From positions 47,712,252-47,776,251 of the forward strand of contig NC_134878.1 in NCBI RefSeq assembly GCF_041734735.1: a stretch of DNA of 64,000 bases, read 5' to 3'. Position numbers and translations under genes: made by a program. The DNA is from Babylonia areolata. Taxonomy: Eukaryota; Mollusca; Gastropoda; Neogastropoda; Buccinidae. This document shows, in pieces, positions 1-11,282 of this stretch. The notes beneath the pieces were generated by a model. That model made no database searches, was not told the DNA's origin, and saw only the letters and a list, made by a program, of their open reading frames with translations. The first letter of the stretch is position 1. Every line of letters begins with the position of its first letter.

Positions 1-295
1 AGAGATACACATGGCAATGATGGGAGAAAATGTTCTTTACCAAAGTAAACCTGATTATACAGGTAAATGAAATAAAATATAAGGATAAAATCACTGTCGC
101 AGGTGGACGAGGGAGAGAGAGAGAGAGAGAGAGAGGGGAGGGGGTGGCGGGGGGCGGGGGAGGGGGGCGGGGGGAGTGGGGGGAGAAATTGCATTGTTTG
201 AAAACTAGCGCACAGACAGCCTCATATCACACAGAACAGTCGTTGTCGTCGGCCTCCTTCCGTCTCGAGAGACGATGGCTGCACCAGAAATGTAG

Positions 296-650
296 TCACT
301 GCCGGGCATTGCACTTCCTGCTGTGGCTGTGTAGACCGATGCTGGAGTGGCAGTCTCTACTGCATGTGGGACAGATATAGGTAGATGCTGCTTGGTTTAC
401 GGAATTTGACTTACGTGTGGCTCTTTTTCTCCTCAGCGAGTCAATGCAGCTTCTCTCTGCTTGTTTCACCCCTCTCTGAATGGCAGATTTCCAGGGTCTA
501 GCTGAGTCCACAAGGCTTTCTCATGACGGCACATCAATACCTATACTTTTCAGGCCCCGTTTGCAAGCGTCATTGAGTCTTAGTCGGGAGGCGGCGGCCT
601 TGGGGCCAAGATCCCTCTGATAGTTCGCCGTACAGCAGATCTTTAGGGAT
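296..650 (-). mobile_element. Non-LTR retrotransposon (LINE) C-terminal fragment
   Basis: Minus-strand translation gives DLGPKAAASRLRLNDACKRG, then a WKSAI-type segment and a zinc-finger-like C-terminus CPTCSRDCHSSIGLHSHSRKC (read here as C-x2-C-x9-H-x-H type spacing). This is the usual carboxy-terminal end of LINE ORF2 proteins, not a host zinc-finger gene. One in-frame break separates two open segments; the 5' part is missing. Confidence 0.65.
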
Positions 651-661
651 GCGGCCTTCAT

Positions 662-726
662 CGACTGCAGGAAAAATGCCGTGAGCAAAATCAACCACTC
701 TACCTTGCCTTCATTGACCTGACATA
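662..726 (+). mobile_element. Short LINE reverse-transcriptase fragment, inverted relative to its neighbour
   Basis: The plus strand translates as LQEKCREQNQPLYLAFIDLT, the conserved 'CR.QN.PLY.AFIDLTKAFD' segment of non-LTR reverse transcriptase. It abuts the minus-strand LINE C-terminus at about 655, forming an opposite-orientation junction. Confidence 0.55.
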
Positions 727-789
727 TAGAACAGTAGGTTAAGGTAATTTGAACGAAAGTGGGATGCATTGTACCAATCGAATTAAGAC

Positions 790-791
<2 letters not shown>

Positions 792-852
<61 letters not shown>

Positions 853-871
853 GCGCGCGCGCGCGCGCGCA
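792..871. repeat. (AC)n/(GC)n microsatellite
   Basis: About 28 AC repeats run into 10 or so CG repeats; alternating purine-pyrimidine, Z-DNA-prone. Overlapping His/Thr or Cys/Val reading frames are artefacts. Confidence 0.95.
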
Positions 872-1084
872 TGTATACCTACATGCATATTGCGGGAGAG
901 AGAAAGAGAGAGAGAGGCACACAGACAGGCGACCGAAAAAAACAGGAGGTACGGGAAATGGGTTTTTTTGTTGTTGTTGTTTTTTTGTAGGTGGGAGGGG
1001 GTTCTTAAGCAACCGTACAAAGGTAGTAACAACAATATCAACAAGATGAGCAATACATAAAATTATGGCATAAGGTGGGATAGA

Positions 1085-1975
1085 TAGTGTTTTTTAAAAT
1101 TTTTTTTAATGTGGTTGGGTAATGGTGGTGTTAATTTGTTCTGGGAGTGAGTTCCATAGGGTGGCTCCTGAGTAAGCCAAACTAGATTTACAGCAAATCT
1201 CTTCGTCGGATTGGCATATGGACTTTTTGGGGGTTATTAATGATTTAACAGAAAATTTGTTTATTAACACTGGTGGTGCATTTCCCGTCATAATCTTGTG
1301 CACTGTGATTCCTTTGTTGTACTCTAATCTGCGTATTAGTGGGGACATATTTGCTTTTTTCATAGTCTGAGTCTACAAGAGAAATCTTTAAGAACAGTTT
1401 GATCCCCCGTTTTTGAAGATTCAGTAATGGTATCAAGGTGTCCACAGTGGCGGAGTCTGTGTTTGACGCGTGATCTATTGTAGACTGACTGTGTGCTTGA
1501 AAAACATTTCCGTGAGTTGAGGTCTAGGAAATGTTTGATTTTGGATAGCTGATGGGTTGCACGGGGAATTTGTGTGAGAATTCCAAGTGAGGCTGTTGTC
1601 GATTGTGATTCCCAGAACTTTGTGATCGCTGACTTGTTCAATAGGTTCGCTTTTGAGTTGGACATTTGACTGAAGTATTTTGCCTCTGTTGTCTGGTTGT
1701 GATCAACATGCTTTTTTGTGTCTGTAGGTGGAGAAACATGTGGTAAAGTTCGGTCAGTTTCACGAGTTCATCAATACTTTCCTTTTGCAAGAGCGTCAAT
1801 GTCAGTGTGAGATGTGAGGATCATGTGTTATATCATCCACAAAGAGTTCGCACACATTTGATATGGAGAAATAGGTTATATGTGTATATTCAGAATAGAA
1901 ACGGGCCTAAAACAGACCCCTGAGGAATGCCATAATCATGTACTGTTAGTGCGGAGACTGATGTACCATTGTCAT
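1085..1975 (-). mobile_element. Degraded LINE fragment (reverse transcriptase to C-terminus)
   Basis: Minus-strand frames contain YGIPQGSVLGPFLF (RT motif), then a VDD-like segment, then KVLGITIDNSL in another frame, ending SLAYSGATLWNSLPEQIN, a typical ORF2 end for Jockey/CR1-type LINEs. Several frame breaks; a GT microsatellite (1979-2032) marks the 5' boundary. Confidence 0.65.
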
Positions 1976-1977
1976 GC

Positions 1978-1978
<1 letters not shown>

Positions 1979-2009
<31 letters not shown>

Positions 2010-2032
2010 CGCGTGTGCGTGCGTGCGTGCGT
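1979..2032. repeat. (GT)n/(GC)n microsatellite
   Basis: GT repeats pass into CG repeats and then GTGC repeats. It lies at the 5' edge of the LINE fragment. Confidence 0.9.
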
Positions 2033-2254
2033 GTTTCACAGTCCACGACGAATCCTTTGGCGGAAAGTCTGATTTGTCGATCAAAAGGAGACCATACCAA
2101 ACAGGTCGCAGCCCGGGTTAACAATGACTGCGCCGTCCTATCTCCACCAGGATGGATGCGAAAAATATGCCACTGGGAGAAAACCACAGACTATCCGTAG
2201 AAATATCACCATCACATTCGCTACCTGGATCGTGAGAACACAGACAGGTGGAAA

Positions 2255-2473
2255 AATGTAACGAGGCATCAAAAACTGACTGACTGCGTGGTCGACGCTG
2301 ACGCCCCGTGGGCGATGGGCCTTAGGCGATGGACTTTTGATCCAGTGTTCTCCAGTGAACGGGGTTCGAGGTCCCGTTTCGGCATGGTGTTGTGTCATTG
2401 GGAAAATTGGGCACTTTACTATCGTTTTCCTCACTCCACCCAGGTGTGAATGGCTACTTTGTGTGGGGAAGGC
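2255..2473 (+). mobile_element. tRNA-like SINE, family Q
   Basis: Contains GGGTTCGAGGTCC (B-box-like) and the phrase TTCGGCATGGTGTTGTGTC. Related copies lie at 7840-7955 (+) and 39780-39960 (-). An MITE follows directly. Confidence 0.5.
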
Positions 2474-2694
2474 TTAACACACTCAGTACGGCCAGTCCTC
2501 TCTTCTCCTCTACACAGACCCCTCGGATGTCCAGTGGGTGTCTGAATGACCCAACCTTTAGCTTCCGTCGTCAGAATTGTGGTATTCTTTGTCAATATTC
2601 ACCTTCAGTATAAGAGCCTTCCGCTTGCAATATTTTGATGATGATAATTGGGGTGAAACGTCGTCTCTTTCGCCGTTCGTATGGAGAGAGTTAA
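2474..2694 (+). mobile_element. TTAA-flanked MITE, copy A
   Basis: 221 bp bounded by TTAA on both sides. Left terminus CACACTCAGTACGGCC; right terminus in reverse complement CTCTCTCCATACGAACGG, giving a short imperfect inverted repeat (CTC.CTC..TACG). TTAA target duplication is the piggyBac signature. Copies B (8797) and C (27378) are near-identical in the body. Confidence 0.7.
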
Positions 2695-2765
2695 CCTAAG
2701 GAAGCACAGGATTGGGCCCCATCCTCCAATGCTGTGAGCCTAAGAAACAACGGACATGAAATCAC

Positions 2766-2799
2766 AGCCGAAAAAAAAAAAAAAACAAAAAAAAAAAAA
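2766..2799 (+). repeat. Poly-A tract
   Basis: Two A runs separated by one C; possibly the tail of an old retroelement, but no body is recognised next to it. Confidence 0.6.
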
Positions 2800-3675
2800 G
2801 GCAATGGGACCTAGACAATCTAACCAAAGACGCTTATTGTTTGGGTTGCAGATCGTACGCATTGTGGATCATGTGCACCTTCCTGATGTTCAAGACGCGT
2901 TGCATCGACACGGGCAATGTCGGAGACATGCAGGTCACCGCGCAACACGCGTTAGCAGTGTTTGAGGTGGCCGATTATTTCCAAATTTGATTCTGGACAA
3001 GGCCCGCTCTGTTTGCCACCCCACCCGGGCCACACCCCTCCCGGGAACTGTGTGTGTGTGTGTGTGTGTGTGTTCATTCTGTCCATCAACCAGTGTTTTG
3101 GTTTTCCGATGGAGATGGACTAACATGGGACGCCTTGATCAGTAAGAGACCACCCTGTATGTTGTTCTTCACTGATAACGTGTAGCGTTCAGGTCTAAAA
3201 GTCTTGATTTTTGAAATGTTGACAGAAACTTCAGTGTAGTAATGATTGTCTGAAAATAATAAACGATGCGTATCTGAATGACTTGTGTAAACAGGGCATT
3301 GTCTTTACGCTTGTACGCGCTTTGTGTATCGTGTGCGTGCGCTTGCATTTGTGTATACGTGTGTGCGTAGATTAGTGTTTGTGGCCGAGACTGAGAGGAG
3401 GGGAAATGAGGAAGGGGGTTGTATGTGTGTAGGATGAATTGATTTCATCGATAACTGATTATCTGAGATATATTTCAACAATGTTTCCTATCCATTTTAG
3501 AATCCATAACACTTTCGTGTTCGGTCACCTACGCTGCAGTTATGATAAAATATTTTTAAAACGTTACACTTACAGGCCTGAAAGAAACGCCATCATAATC
3601 TACAAGAAAAAAAAAACTTAGCATAAAACAATGTAGATATTTTACAGAACAAAAAGGATTGCTTGTACTGATCGG

Positions 3676-3708
3676 CCCACGCACCCCCCCCCCCCCCCCC
3701 ACACACAC

Positions 3709-3742
<34 letters not shown>

Positions 3743-3879
3743 AAACACACACACACACACACACCGGCACACTCACACACAGAATTTGAATAGTAATAAT
3801 AAACGGATAAATAATCCAAGCAACAGTGACTAAAATTTAAGGTATACTGAAGTGCATACTCGATATTGGTCTGTCTGTT

Positions 3880-3916
<37 letters not shown>

Positions 3917-3948
3917 TTATGTCTATATGATTTATTATGCATATCAGT

Positions 3949-4001
<53 letters not shown>

Positions 4002-4055
4002 TACATACACTTCTCTCTCTCTCTCTCTGTGACACTCACACACGCGCGGGCGCGC
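3676..4055. repeat. Cluster of poly-C, (CT)n, (AC)n and (CGG..) microsatellites
   Basis: Successive blocks: poly-C with (AC)n near 3687-3711, (CT)n to 3740, (AC)n to 3763, then after 120 bp (CT)n, (CA)n, (CT)n. Reading frames here are simple-sequence artefacts. From 2800 to 3676 nothing else is recognised apart from a GT run at 3050-3072. Confidence 0.9.
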
Positions 4056-4539
4056 ACTGATGCACGCACACAGAAACGGGTCACGGAAGAAATACCGAGA
4101 TGTGGACCCATACTACAAACAGGTATGGACTGGAGTACCTCGTTTTATTACATGTGTTATGACGGATGATGTGAAGACATCGACAGCTGCAGGACAAAAA
4201 GCCGTCTGACCTGACCACAAGTTTTTTAAATTTTTATTTTATTTTATTTTATTTTATTATTATTTTTTTTTTGCATCCATGTTCGTGCACGCACGCAAGT
4301 TCTTGTCAAGGGAGACTAATGACTGGATTTCACTGGTAGTGTATGTGTCGCATAGCCGAGTTGCCTCTCTTCACTTCCACCATGGGCACCGGCAGGCAGA
4401 AGTGGTAATTGGGGGCACGGACGTATATCTTACAGTTAGTTACGTGGGTTTGGGGGCATACGTTCACTTTGTTGTTCAGGCCTTGGCGATTATGATTATA
4501 TTGTCCCCTTCCAAATATAACTAGTAACAATAATTATGA

Positions 4540-4745
4540 TCATTATTATATTTGTATAGCGCTGAATCTTGTGCACAGACAAATCAAGCGCTTTCGCACC
4601 AGTCATTCAAACGCATGCATAACTCTAAAACTGGAAAAAAAAAAAAAAAAAGACAAGGAAGAGGCAAGGAAGGGAGGCTATTAAGTTGGGGAAGAGGTGG
4701 GTTTAAAGGCCAGACTTGAAAGTGTCGTGAGGCTTCACTCGTTTT
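4540..4745 (-). mobile_element. LINE 3' end, family of the 46.4-kb element
   Basis: Matches the 3' part of the LINE at 46440-47215 (phrases TAGCGCT.AATCTTGTGCA, AGCGCTTTCGCACCAGTCATT, GAGGTGGGTTTAAAGGCCAG). It ends in an ATT-rich tail on the minus strand and is heavily 5' truncated. Confidence 0.75.
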
Positions 4746-4746
4746 T

Positions 4747-5303
4747 GACTCACTTGTGTAAACAAAGTGAGTCTATGTTTTAACCCGGTGTTCGGGTGTG
4801 TGTGTGTGTGTGTGTGTGTGGTAAACTTTAACATTGACATTTTCTCTGCAAATACTTTGTCAGTTGACACCAAATTAGGCATAAAAATAGGAAAAATTCA
4901 GTTCTTTCCAGTCATCTTGTTTAAAACAATATTGCACCTCTGGGATGGGCACAAAAAAATAAAAAATGAAGCCTAATTATATGCAAACTGCATTTACTGT
5001 TATATTTATATTTTTTGTATTCTCTAAACTTGGCACTTTGATCTGATATTCTGACCCTACAACAAGAGCAGTCATTATTATCATTTTTTGTTCAAACAGG
5101 AACTTCTTTTGCTAAGCATGGAAGTTTTATTTATTTTGCAAACGTTTTGGTGCAGATAGTAAAAAAGGGAAATTACTCTGTAATTAATGCTAGGGGACTT
5201 AATTCGCTTTAAACTGATCTTTCTCATCTTAAACATTACATTTTGAAATTATACACAATACATAAAAAGCTTGGATTTTTTTTCAGTGTATCACAAGTGA
5301 GTC
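4747..5303. mobile_element. MITE with 12-bp perfect terminal inverted repeats
   Basis: Starts GACTCACTTGTG and ends CACAAGTGAGTC, an exact inverted pair about 557 bp apart. The left end can also fold on itself (GACTCACTT...AAGTGAGTC). It is AT-rich, has a short GT microsatellite inside, and no transposase. Target duplication is at most a few T's, so the superfamily is not fixed. Confidence 0.7.
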
Positions 5304-5394
5304 TTGAAGGCTTTGCCTCTCTTGTTTTTTTTTTTTTTTTTTTTTTTTTTTTATCAGTCGCGTTGCGCCTGTTTGTTCTCTCTTGATAGCCATA

Positions 5395-7024
5395 GACTGT
5401 CTTTGACGGTATGGATACTAAACAAAGTTGGCATACTGTCTTTGACGATATGGATACTAAACAAAGTTAGCATACTGTCTTTGACGACAATTATGGATAC
5501 TAAACAAAGTTGGCATACTGTCTTTGACGGTATGGATACTAAACAAAGTTGGCATACTGTCTTTGGCGGCATGGATACTAAACCAAGTTGGCATACTGTC
5601 TTTGACGATATGGATACTAAACAAAGTTGGTATACTGTCTTTGACGGTATGGATACTAAACAAAGTTGGCATACTGTCTTTCAAGATATGGATGCTAAAC
5701 AAAGTTGGTATACTGTCTTTGACGGTATGGATGGTAAACAAAGTTGGCATACTGTCTTTGACGATATGGATACTAAACAAAGTTGGCATAGTGTCTTTGA
5801 CGGAATGGATACAAAACAAAGTTTGCATATTGTCTTTGACGATATGGATGCTAAACAAAGTTGGCATACTGTCTTTGACGTTACAGATACTAAACAAAGT
5901 TGGCACAGTGTCTTTGACGATATGGATACTAAACAAAGTTGGCATACTGTCTTTGACGATATGGATGCTAAACAAAGTTGGCATACTGTCTTTGGCAATA
6001 TGGATGCTAAACAAAGTTGGCATAGTGTTTTTGACGATATGGATACTAAACAAAGTTGGCATAGTGTCTTTGACGATATGGATACTAAACAAAGTTGGCA
6101 TAGTGTCTTTGACGATATGGATGCTAAACAAAGTTGACATACTGTCTTTGGCAATATGGATGCTAAACAAAGTTGGCATAGTGTTTTTGACGATATGGAT
6201 ACTAAACAAAGTTGGCATAGTGTCTTTGACGATATGGATGCTAAACAAAGTTGACATACTGTCTTTGACGATATGGATGCTAAACAAAGTTGACATACTG
6301 TCTTTCACGGCATGGATACTAAACAAGTTGGCATACTGTCTTTGACGGTATGGATACTAAACAAAGTTGGCATACTGTCTTTGGCAATATGGATGCTAAA
6401 CAAAATTGGCACAGTGTTTTTGACGATATGGATACTAAACAAAGTTGGCATACCGTCTTTGACGGTATAGATACTAAACAAAGTTGGCATACTGTCTTTG
6501 ACGATATGGATGCTAAACAAAGTTGGCATAGTGTCTTTGACGATATGGATGCTAAACAAAGTTGGCATAGTGTCTTTGACGATATGGATACTCGTCTTTG
6601 ACGATATGGATACTACAAAGTTGGCACAGGTCTTTGACGATATGGATACTAAACAAAGTTGGCATATTGTCTTTGACGATATGGAAGCTAAACAAAGTTG
6701 GCATACTGTCTTTGGCAATATGGATGCTAAACAAAGTTGGCATATTGTTTTGACGATATGGATACTAAACAAAGTTGGCATAGTGTCTTTGACGATATGG
6801 ATGCTAAACAAAGTTGGCATAGCGTCTTTGACGATATGGATGCTAAACAAAGTTGGCATATTTGTCTTTGACGATATGGATGCTAAACAAAGTTTGCATA
6901 TTGTCTTTGACGATATGGATGCTAAACAAAGTTGGCCGGGCATATTGTCTTTGACGATATGGATGCTAAACAAAGTTGGCATACTGTCTTTGACGATATG
7001 GATGCTAAACAAAGTTGGCATATT
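5395..7024. repeat. 39-bp minisatellite array, about 42 units
   Basis: Unit reads GATATGGATACTAAACAAAG + TTGGCATACTGTCTTTGAC. Units vary at a few fixed positions (ACT/GCT, CATACT/CATAGT/CATATT, GACGAT/GGCAAT), and these variants recur in blocks, so there is a higher-order repeat. Because 39 is divisible by three and the unit lacks stops in several frames, long frames appear on both strands (DMDTKQSWHTVF repeated one way, FSIHIVKDSMPTL the other). No start context, splice site or homology supports a gene. Confidence 0.95.
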
Positions 7025-7130
7025 ATAACTGAGTGAGGTCTAATCTATTAAGGCTTTGTTTTCTTTTAGAAATATCTTTTTATCCATGTGGGTGAATGTT
7101 CTGCTGATAAGTCCAATCACGTGACTGGCG

Positions 7131-7274
7131 ATATGTAGTACATTTTGTATGCACGTGGATCAAATAACTGCCAATATCATCAAATGACACAGTAATATTT
7201 CTTTCCTTTTTATACACGTGGATCAAATAACTGCCAATATCATCAAATGACACAGCAATATTTCTTTCCTTTTA
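7131..7274. repeat. Tandem duplication, about 68 bp x 2
   Basis: The block CACGTGGATCAAATAACTGC...ATTTCTTTCCTTTT occurs twice in succession with one or two differences. Confidence 0.85.
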
Positions 7275-7312
7275 TTTATTTATTTTTTTTAAATTAGCAA
7301 GAATTCATTATG

Positions 7313-7337
7313 TGCGTTTGTGTGCGTGCGTGCGTGC

Positions 7338-7400
<63 letters not shown>
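7313..7400. repeat. (GT)n microsatellite
   Basis: GTGC repeats followed by about 30 GT repeats. Confidence 0.95.
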
Positions 7401-7402
<2 letters not shown>

Positions 7403-7676
7403 AGCTAGTGTGTGTTGCTTTGCATTCAGAGATGTTGAAATATAGTCCACGCACCTGTTCCCAGCAGTCTGTACACTCTTTTGGATTCTGCATTTGAGCT
7501 GCCTTCCTCAGCAAGACGATACACCATTGTGACAGGTGGGAGACAAAAGGTGGCATGCTCTTCTCTCGTGTCTTGTCCTGCCTTCCCAGTTGACAGGAGT
7601 GGAACATTGTTCGCCTGACCCCTGTCTTTACGAATTTGTAGGACATAGGAGGCATCGGTGCAGAATAGTTTATTCT

Positions 7677-7830
7677 ATTCCCTCCCCTACCTCTTCCTTG
7701 TCTTCAGTTTCTTTCAGTTTTAGAGTTATGCATGCGTGTGAATGACTGGTGTGAAAGTGCTTAGATTTGTCTCTGCACAAGATTCAGCGCTATATAAATA
7801 CCATTATTATTATTGTTGTTGTTATTATTT
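7677..7830 (+). mobile_element. LINE 3' end (same family as 46.4 kb)
   Basis: Phrases CTTCCTTGTCTTCAGTTT, TTTTAGAGTTATGCATGCGT and CAAGATTCAGCGCTATATAA followed by (ATT)n match the LINE 3' terminus, plus orientation. Confidence 0.7.
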
Positions 7831-7839
7831 TAGGCGTTG

Positions 7840-7955
7840 AACTTCTGATTCTGTGTTCAACGGTCATCAGAATTCGAGGCCCATTTTCGGCATGGTGTTT
7901 ATGTCCTTGGGGAAGGCACTTCAGTCCGGTTTTTCTCACTCCAACCAGATAATTT
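7840..7955 (+). mobile_element. Partial SINE, family Q
   Basis: GAATTCGAGGCCCATTTTCGG and CATGGTGTTTATGTCCTTGG resemble the copy at 2255-2473. Confidence 0.5.
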
Positions 7956-7959
7956 TGCC

Positions 7960-8190
7960 ACATGATAACACTCTCGTTACCAAAGGTTCTTTTTCAGTGC
8001 GTCAATTGCGTGCTGCACACGGGACCTCGGTTTTTCGTCTCATCCGAATGACAAGTCGCTCAGTTTGATTTTCCAGTCAATCTTGGGAAGAAAGGGCGAG
8101 AGCGGGATTCGAACCCAGACCCTGACGGATTCTCTGTATTGGCAGACAGAGCGACAACCACCCTGCCACCTTCCTCCTTGTTCCCAGGTT
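7960..8190 (-). mobile_element. tRNA-derived SINE, family V
   Basis: Minus strand shows an A-box-like TGGCAGGGTGG, a B box GGGTTCGAATCC and then AATCAAACTGAGCGACTTGT, CATTCGGATGAGACGAAAAA. The same body occurs at 60815-61055 (+), and related bodies at 28390-28690 (-) and 55150-55510 (+). Confidence 0.65.
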
Positions 8191-8490
8191 CAAACTCTCC
8201 ACAATCAGCCGCCTCTGTTTGTCTCTGAACCGTATCCTTGAAATGAGCTCTCCCTCTTTCGCCTCGTCGTTTCCCTGCACGCAGCTCTTTGAGGTCTGGC
8301 CTTTCCAGATCACTGACTCATCCGTTCTGCTGCCCCCTTTCTCGTGTGTAGTTTCTCAGGCATTCTGTCTTCATGTGTTCATAAGTGGTGGTGTTCATCC
8401 CTTTCTTTCAGAGCTGTGCATGCGCGTGAAAGCACTTTTATCTGTTTCTGCATAAGAGTTTGTGCTATACAGAGACTGATTATTAGCGTT
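8176..8490 (+). mobile_element. Diverged LINE 3' fragment
   Basis: Shares scattered phrases with the 46.4-kb family (CTCTTTGAGGTCTGGCCTT, GCATGCGCGTGAAAGCAC, TTTCTGCATAAGAGTTTGTG). Older than the copy at 7677. Confidence 0.45.
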
Positions 8491-8796
8491 ATTTTCATGG
8501 TACTCACTGCAAAGGCAGAATATTCCAATTTTCGTCTCGATAAACATTTTTTAGAATACAAAAAAATATTGGATAATAGTATGGATGACAGGGATTTCTT
8601 GCTATTGTAAAATTCCATTTGCATGTTGACAGTTGATGATACAGGTTAATGAAAAGTGATTAAAACAAAGGAATATCAAAGCTGCATTTCATTTGGAGTA
8701 AATCAACTGTCTGGGTTGAGTATTCCAATATGTTAGCTTCATCTCAATTCCACGAGAAATCGTATACCATGATTTTGCCCTACTTGACTGGTTTTA

Positions 8797-9028
8797 TTAA
8801 CTCACTCAGTACGACCAGTCCTCTCTTCTCCTCTACACAGACCCCTCGGATGTTCAGTGGGTGTCTGAATGACCCAACCTTTAGCTTCCGTCGTCAGAAT
8901 TGTGGTTTTCTTTGTCAACATTTACCTCTTCAGTATAAGTGCCTTCCGATTGCAATATTTTGATGATGGTAATTGGGGTGAAACGCTGTTAACGTCGTCT
9001 CTTTCACCGTTCGTATGGAGAGAGTTAA
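8797..9028 (+). mobile_element. TTAA-flanked MITE, copy B
   Basis: TTAA at both ends; left terminus CTCACTCAGTACGACCAG, right terminus ...CGTATGGAGAGAG. Same body as copies A and C. Confidence 0.72.
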
Positions 9029-9212
9029 AAGTGATGACTATTGAAAATTATCGCAACTAATCAAGCCTTTCTTGCAGCCAGTATAGATGCGCGATATTGC
9101 CCACTGAAAAACTAAACAAGCCGCTTTTAAACCCGCTTCTTAAAGAATGAGATATTGACGGAATATATTATTTTTCCTATTGAAAAACGTCTGTACTGAA
9201 ACGTACTTTGTG

Positions 9213-9215
9213 AAG

Positions 9216-9292
<77 letters not shown>
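9213..9292. repeat. (TA)n(TG)n microsatellite
   Basis: About 12 TA repeats then about 26 TG repeats. Confidence 0.95.
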
Positions 9293-9294
<2 letters not shown>

Positions 9295-9439
9295 AACCGA
9301 CCTTAAAAAAACTCTGTATTGAAACGCGGGTCTTCACGAGAAAAAAGAAATTAAGAAAAAAATATATTGTCGGAATCTATATTTCACCGGCTGTTAAATT
9401 GTCTACATTGAAACGCGCTCCATGAAAACAACACTGCAC

Positions 9440-9622
9440 AGCAACAACAACAATAACAACAACAGCAGCAACAACAACAACAACAAAAGCAACAGCACGG
9501 GCAATAACAGCAGCAGCAACAACAACAATAACAGCAACAACAAAAACAAAAGCAACAAGAACTATAACAGCAGCAGCAGCAGCAGCAGCAACAACAACAA
9601 CAAAAGCAACAACAACAAAACA
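9440..9622. repeat. CAA/CAG/AAC trinucleotide tract
   Basis: Mixed CAA, CAG, AAT triplets for 180 bp. Frames read poly-Asn/Ser or poly-Ala/Val/Cys and are artefacts of composition. Confidence 0.9.
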
Positions 9623-9884
9623 CGATCCGTCGACACCACCAACCACTTCGCTTAGTTCGCGCGTTGCTTAGCGCTTCCTAGCAGTTTGCGTTATGGAGAA
9701 GAAATCATGTACAAGGTGGATGAACAACAAATCCAGGAGGTTCCCCAAGAACGGTCGTCGCGGCCCGTTATGAACCTTTCGGCAGCTCACTGACATAATA
9801 ATTATACACACAGCAGCAACTGCGGAAGCGTCGTCTTCATTTAACTGATGTGCGTGGTCAGTCGTGCAGGTACATAAGCTGACC

Positions 9885-9886
<2 letters not shown>

Positions 9887-9921
<35 letters not shown>

Positions 9922-9976
9922 GGGAGAAAAAATTATGATGATGTTTCTGTGCTTTTTAAAGTTTTTATTTAGTTTT

Positions 9977-10033
<57 letters not shown>

Positions 10034-10045
10034 CGTGTGTGTGTG

Positions 10046-10108
<63 letters not shown>
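9887..10108. repeat. Poly-G tract (34 G) followed by (TG)n with ACG interruptions
   Basis: Poly-G at 9887-9920, then after 60 bp about 60 TG repeats (9979-10107) broken twice by a CG step at the same phase (TGTGACGTG), suggesting a local duplication. From 10108 to 10270 the sequence is A/CAA-rich. Confidence 0.92.
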
Positions 10109-10109
<1 letters not shown>

Positions 10110-10476
10110 TGTTTCTTGATTTTCTTGCTCTGTAAACATCTCTTGTTTTAGCTGCACAGTCCTTCTAAAAATACAAAACAAAACAAAAACAACAACAACA
10201 CAACAACAACAAACAAACAAAAAAACCACAAAACAACAACAACAAGAACCTTGAAACAAACCTGAAACAAAAAACAACATTCGTAACCTTTGCACCAATG
10301 ACAAGAAGAAAACCAATCTAGTGTGATATTCTGGAGATTTCTTGGAGGTTAAACAGAAATAATGTTTGACACACTTTAAGAAAACGACGCTGGACTAAGA
10401 AAAAAAATATTTGAATATCATTTTCGCTTACCATGATTCGTTATTTTGTATTCAGGTGCCCCATTTGTTTTCATTT

Positions 10477-10580
<104 letters not shown>

Positions 10581-11282
10581 TTGCCTTTGTACGGAACAAA
10601 AGAATATCATGGGCGATTCACCGGTGGAATCAGGCACAACAATTAGTTGAAAAAAATTGTTGACGGTGGGATCAGAGGGCGGTGCTGTACCGATGCTCTC
10701 AGTTTCACTCAGGTGAACCATATGCCAACATAACACCCATCATCCTGCATGTTGTCGAACAAGTTAGCTTTATTGCCATTTCTTATCAGATAGGCGTGCA
10801 GGCAATCGTCCCACTGTTATCAGCCATGGGTGGATGGAGCACAGGTTTGTATGCAGGTTCGTGGGATCAGTGATGATATGTACGTGTACGTTGTGGGCCA
10901 CTTTGAGCACTTGGGTAACAGTGCATCCAACTTACACGGATTTTGACCTTTGGTAAGCTAGGTTTATGACCCTAACAGCAACGCCGGACAGCCTTCGAGA
11001 GAAAGACCTGCTAAACATGCGACCGGCACGCAAAACTCGACCATAGAAGATAAAATTAGATGGCAATAATTTCAGTCTCTGTGTAGAACTCACGAACAAC
11101 ACCCTCCCCAAAAAATAACAACAAAGAAACAACTAACACAAACAAAAACAACAACAAAACACCAGCAAACAATAAGCATGAATAGCACATGGGTGCATAA
11201 ACAAAGAAATGATTAATGAAATTCGCAATGATTATAATAATCATTCTTGTGAGTGGCGCAAACCAAAATGACGTCAGTCGTG

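Noticed and set aside
296-511. Host zinc-finger protein
   Set aside because: The C-terminal Cys/His pattern after a WKSAI-type segment is that of a LINE ORF2 end, and the frame is broken upstream.
5304-6345. Long plus- and minus-strand frames of 270-290 codons as repeat proteins
   Set aside because: They lie wholly inside the 39-bp array, exist on both strands at once, and begin in a poly-T run; no promoter, splice or family evidence.
9377-9655. Poly-Asn/Ser or poly-Ala/Val proteins
   Set aside because: Simple CAA/CAG composition read in different frames.
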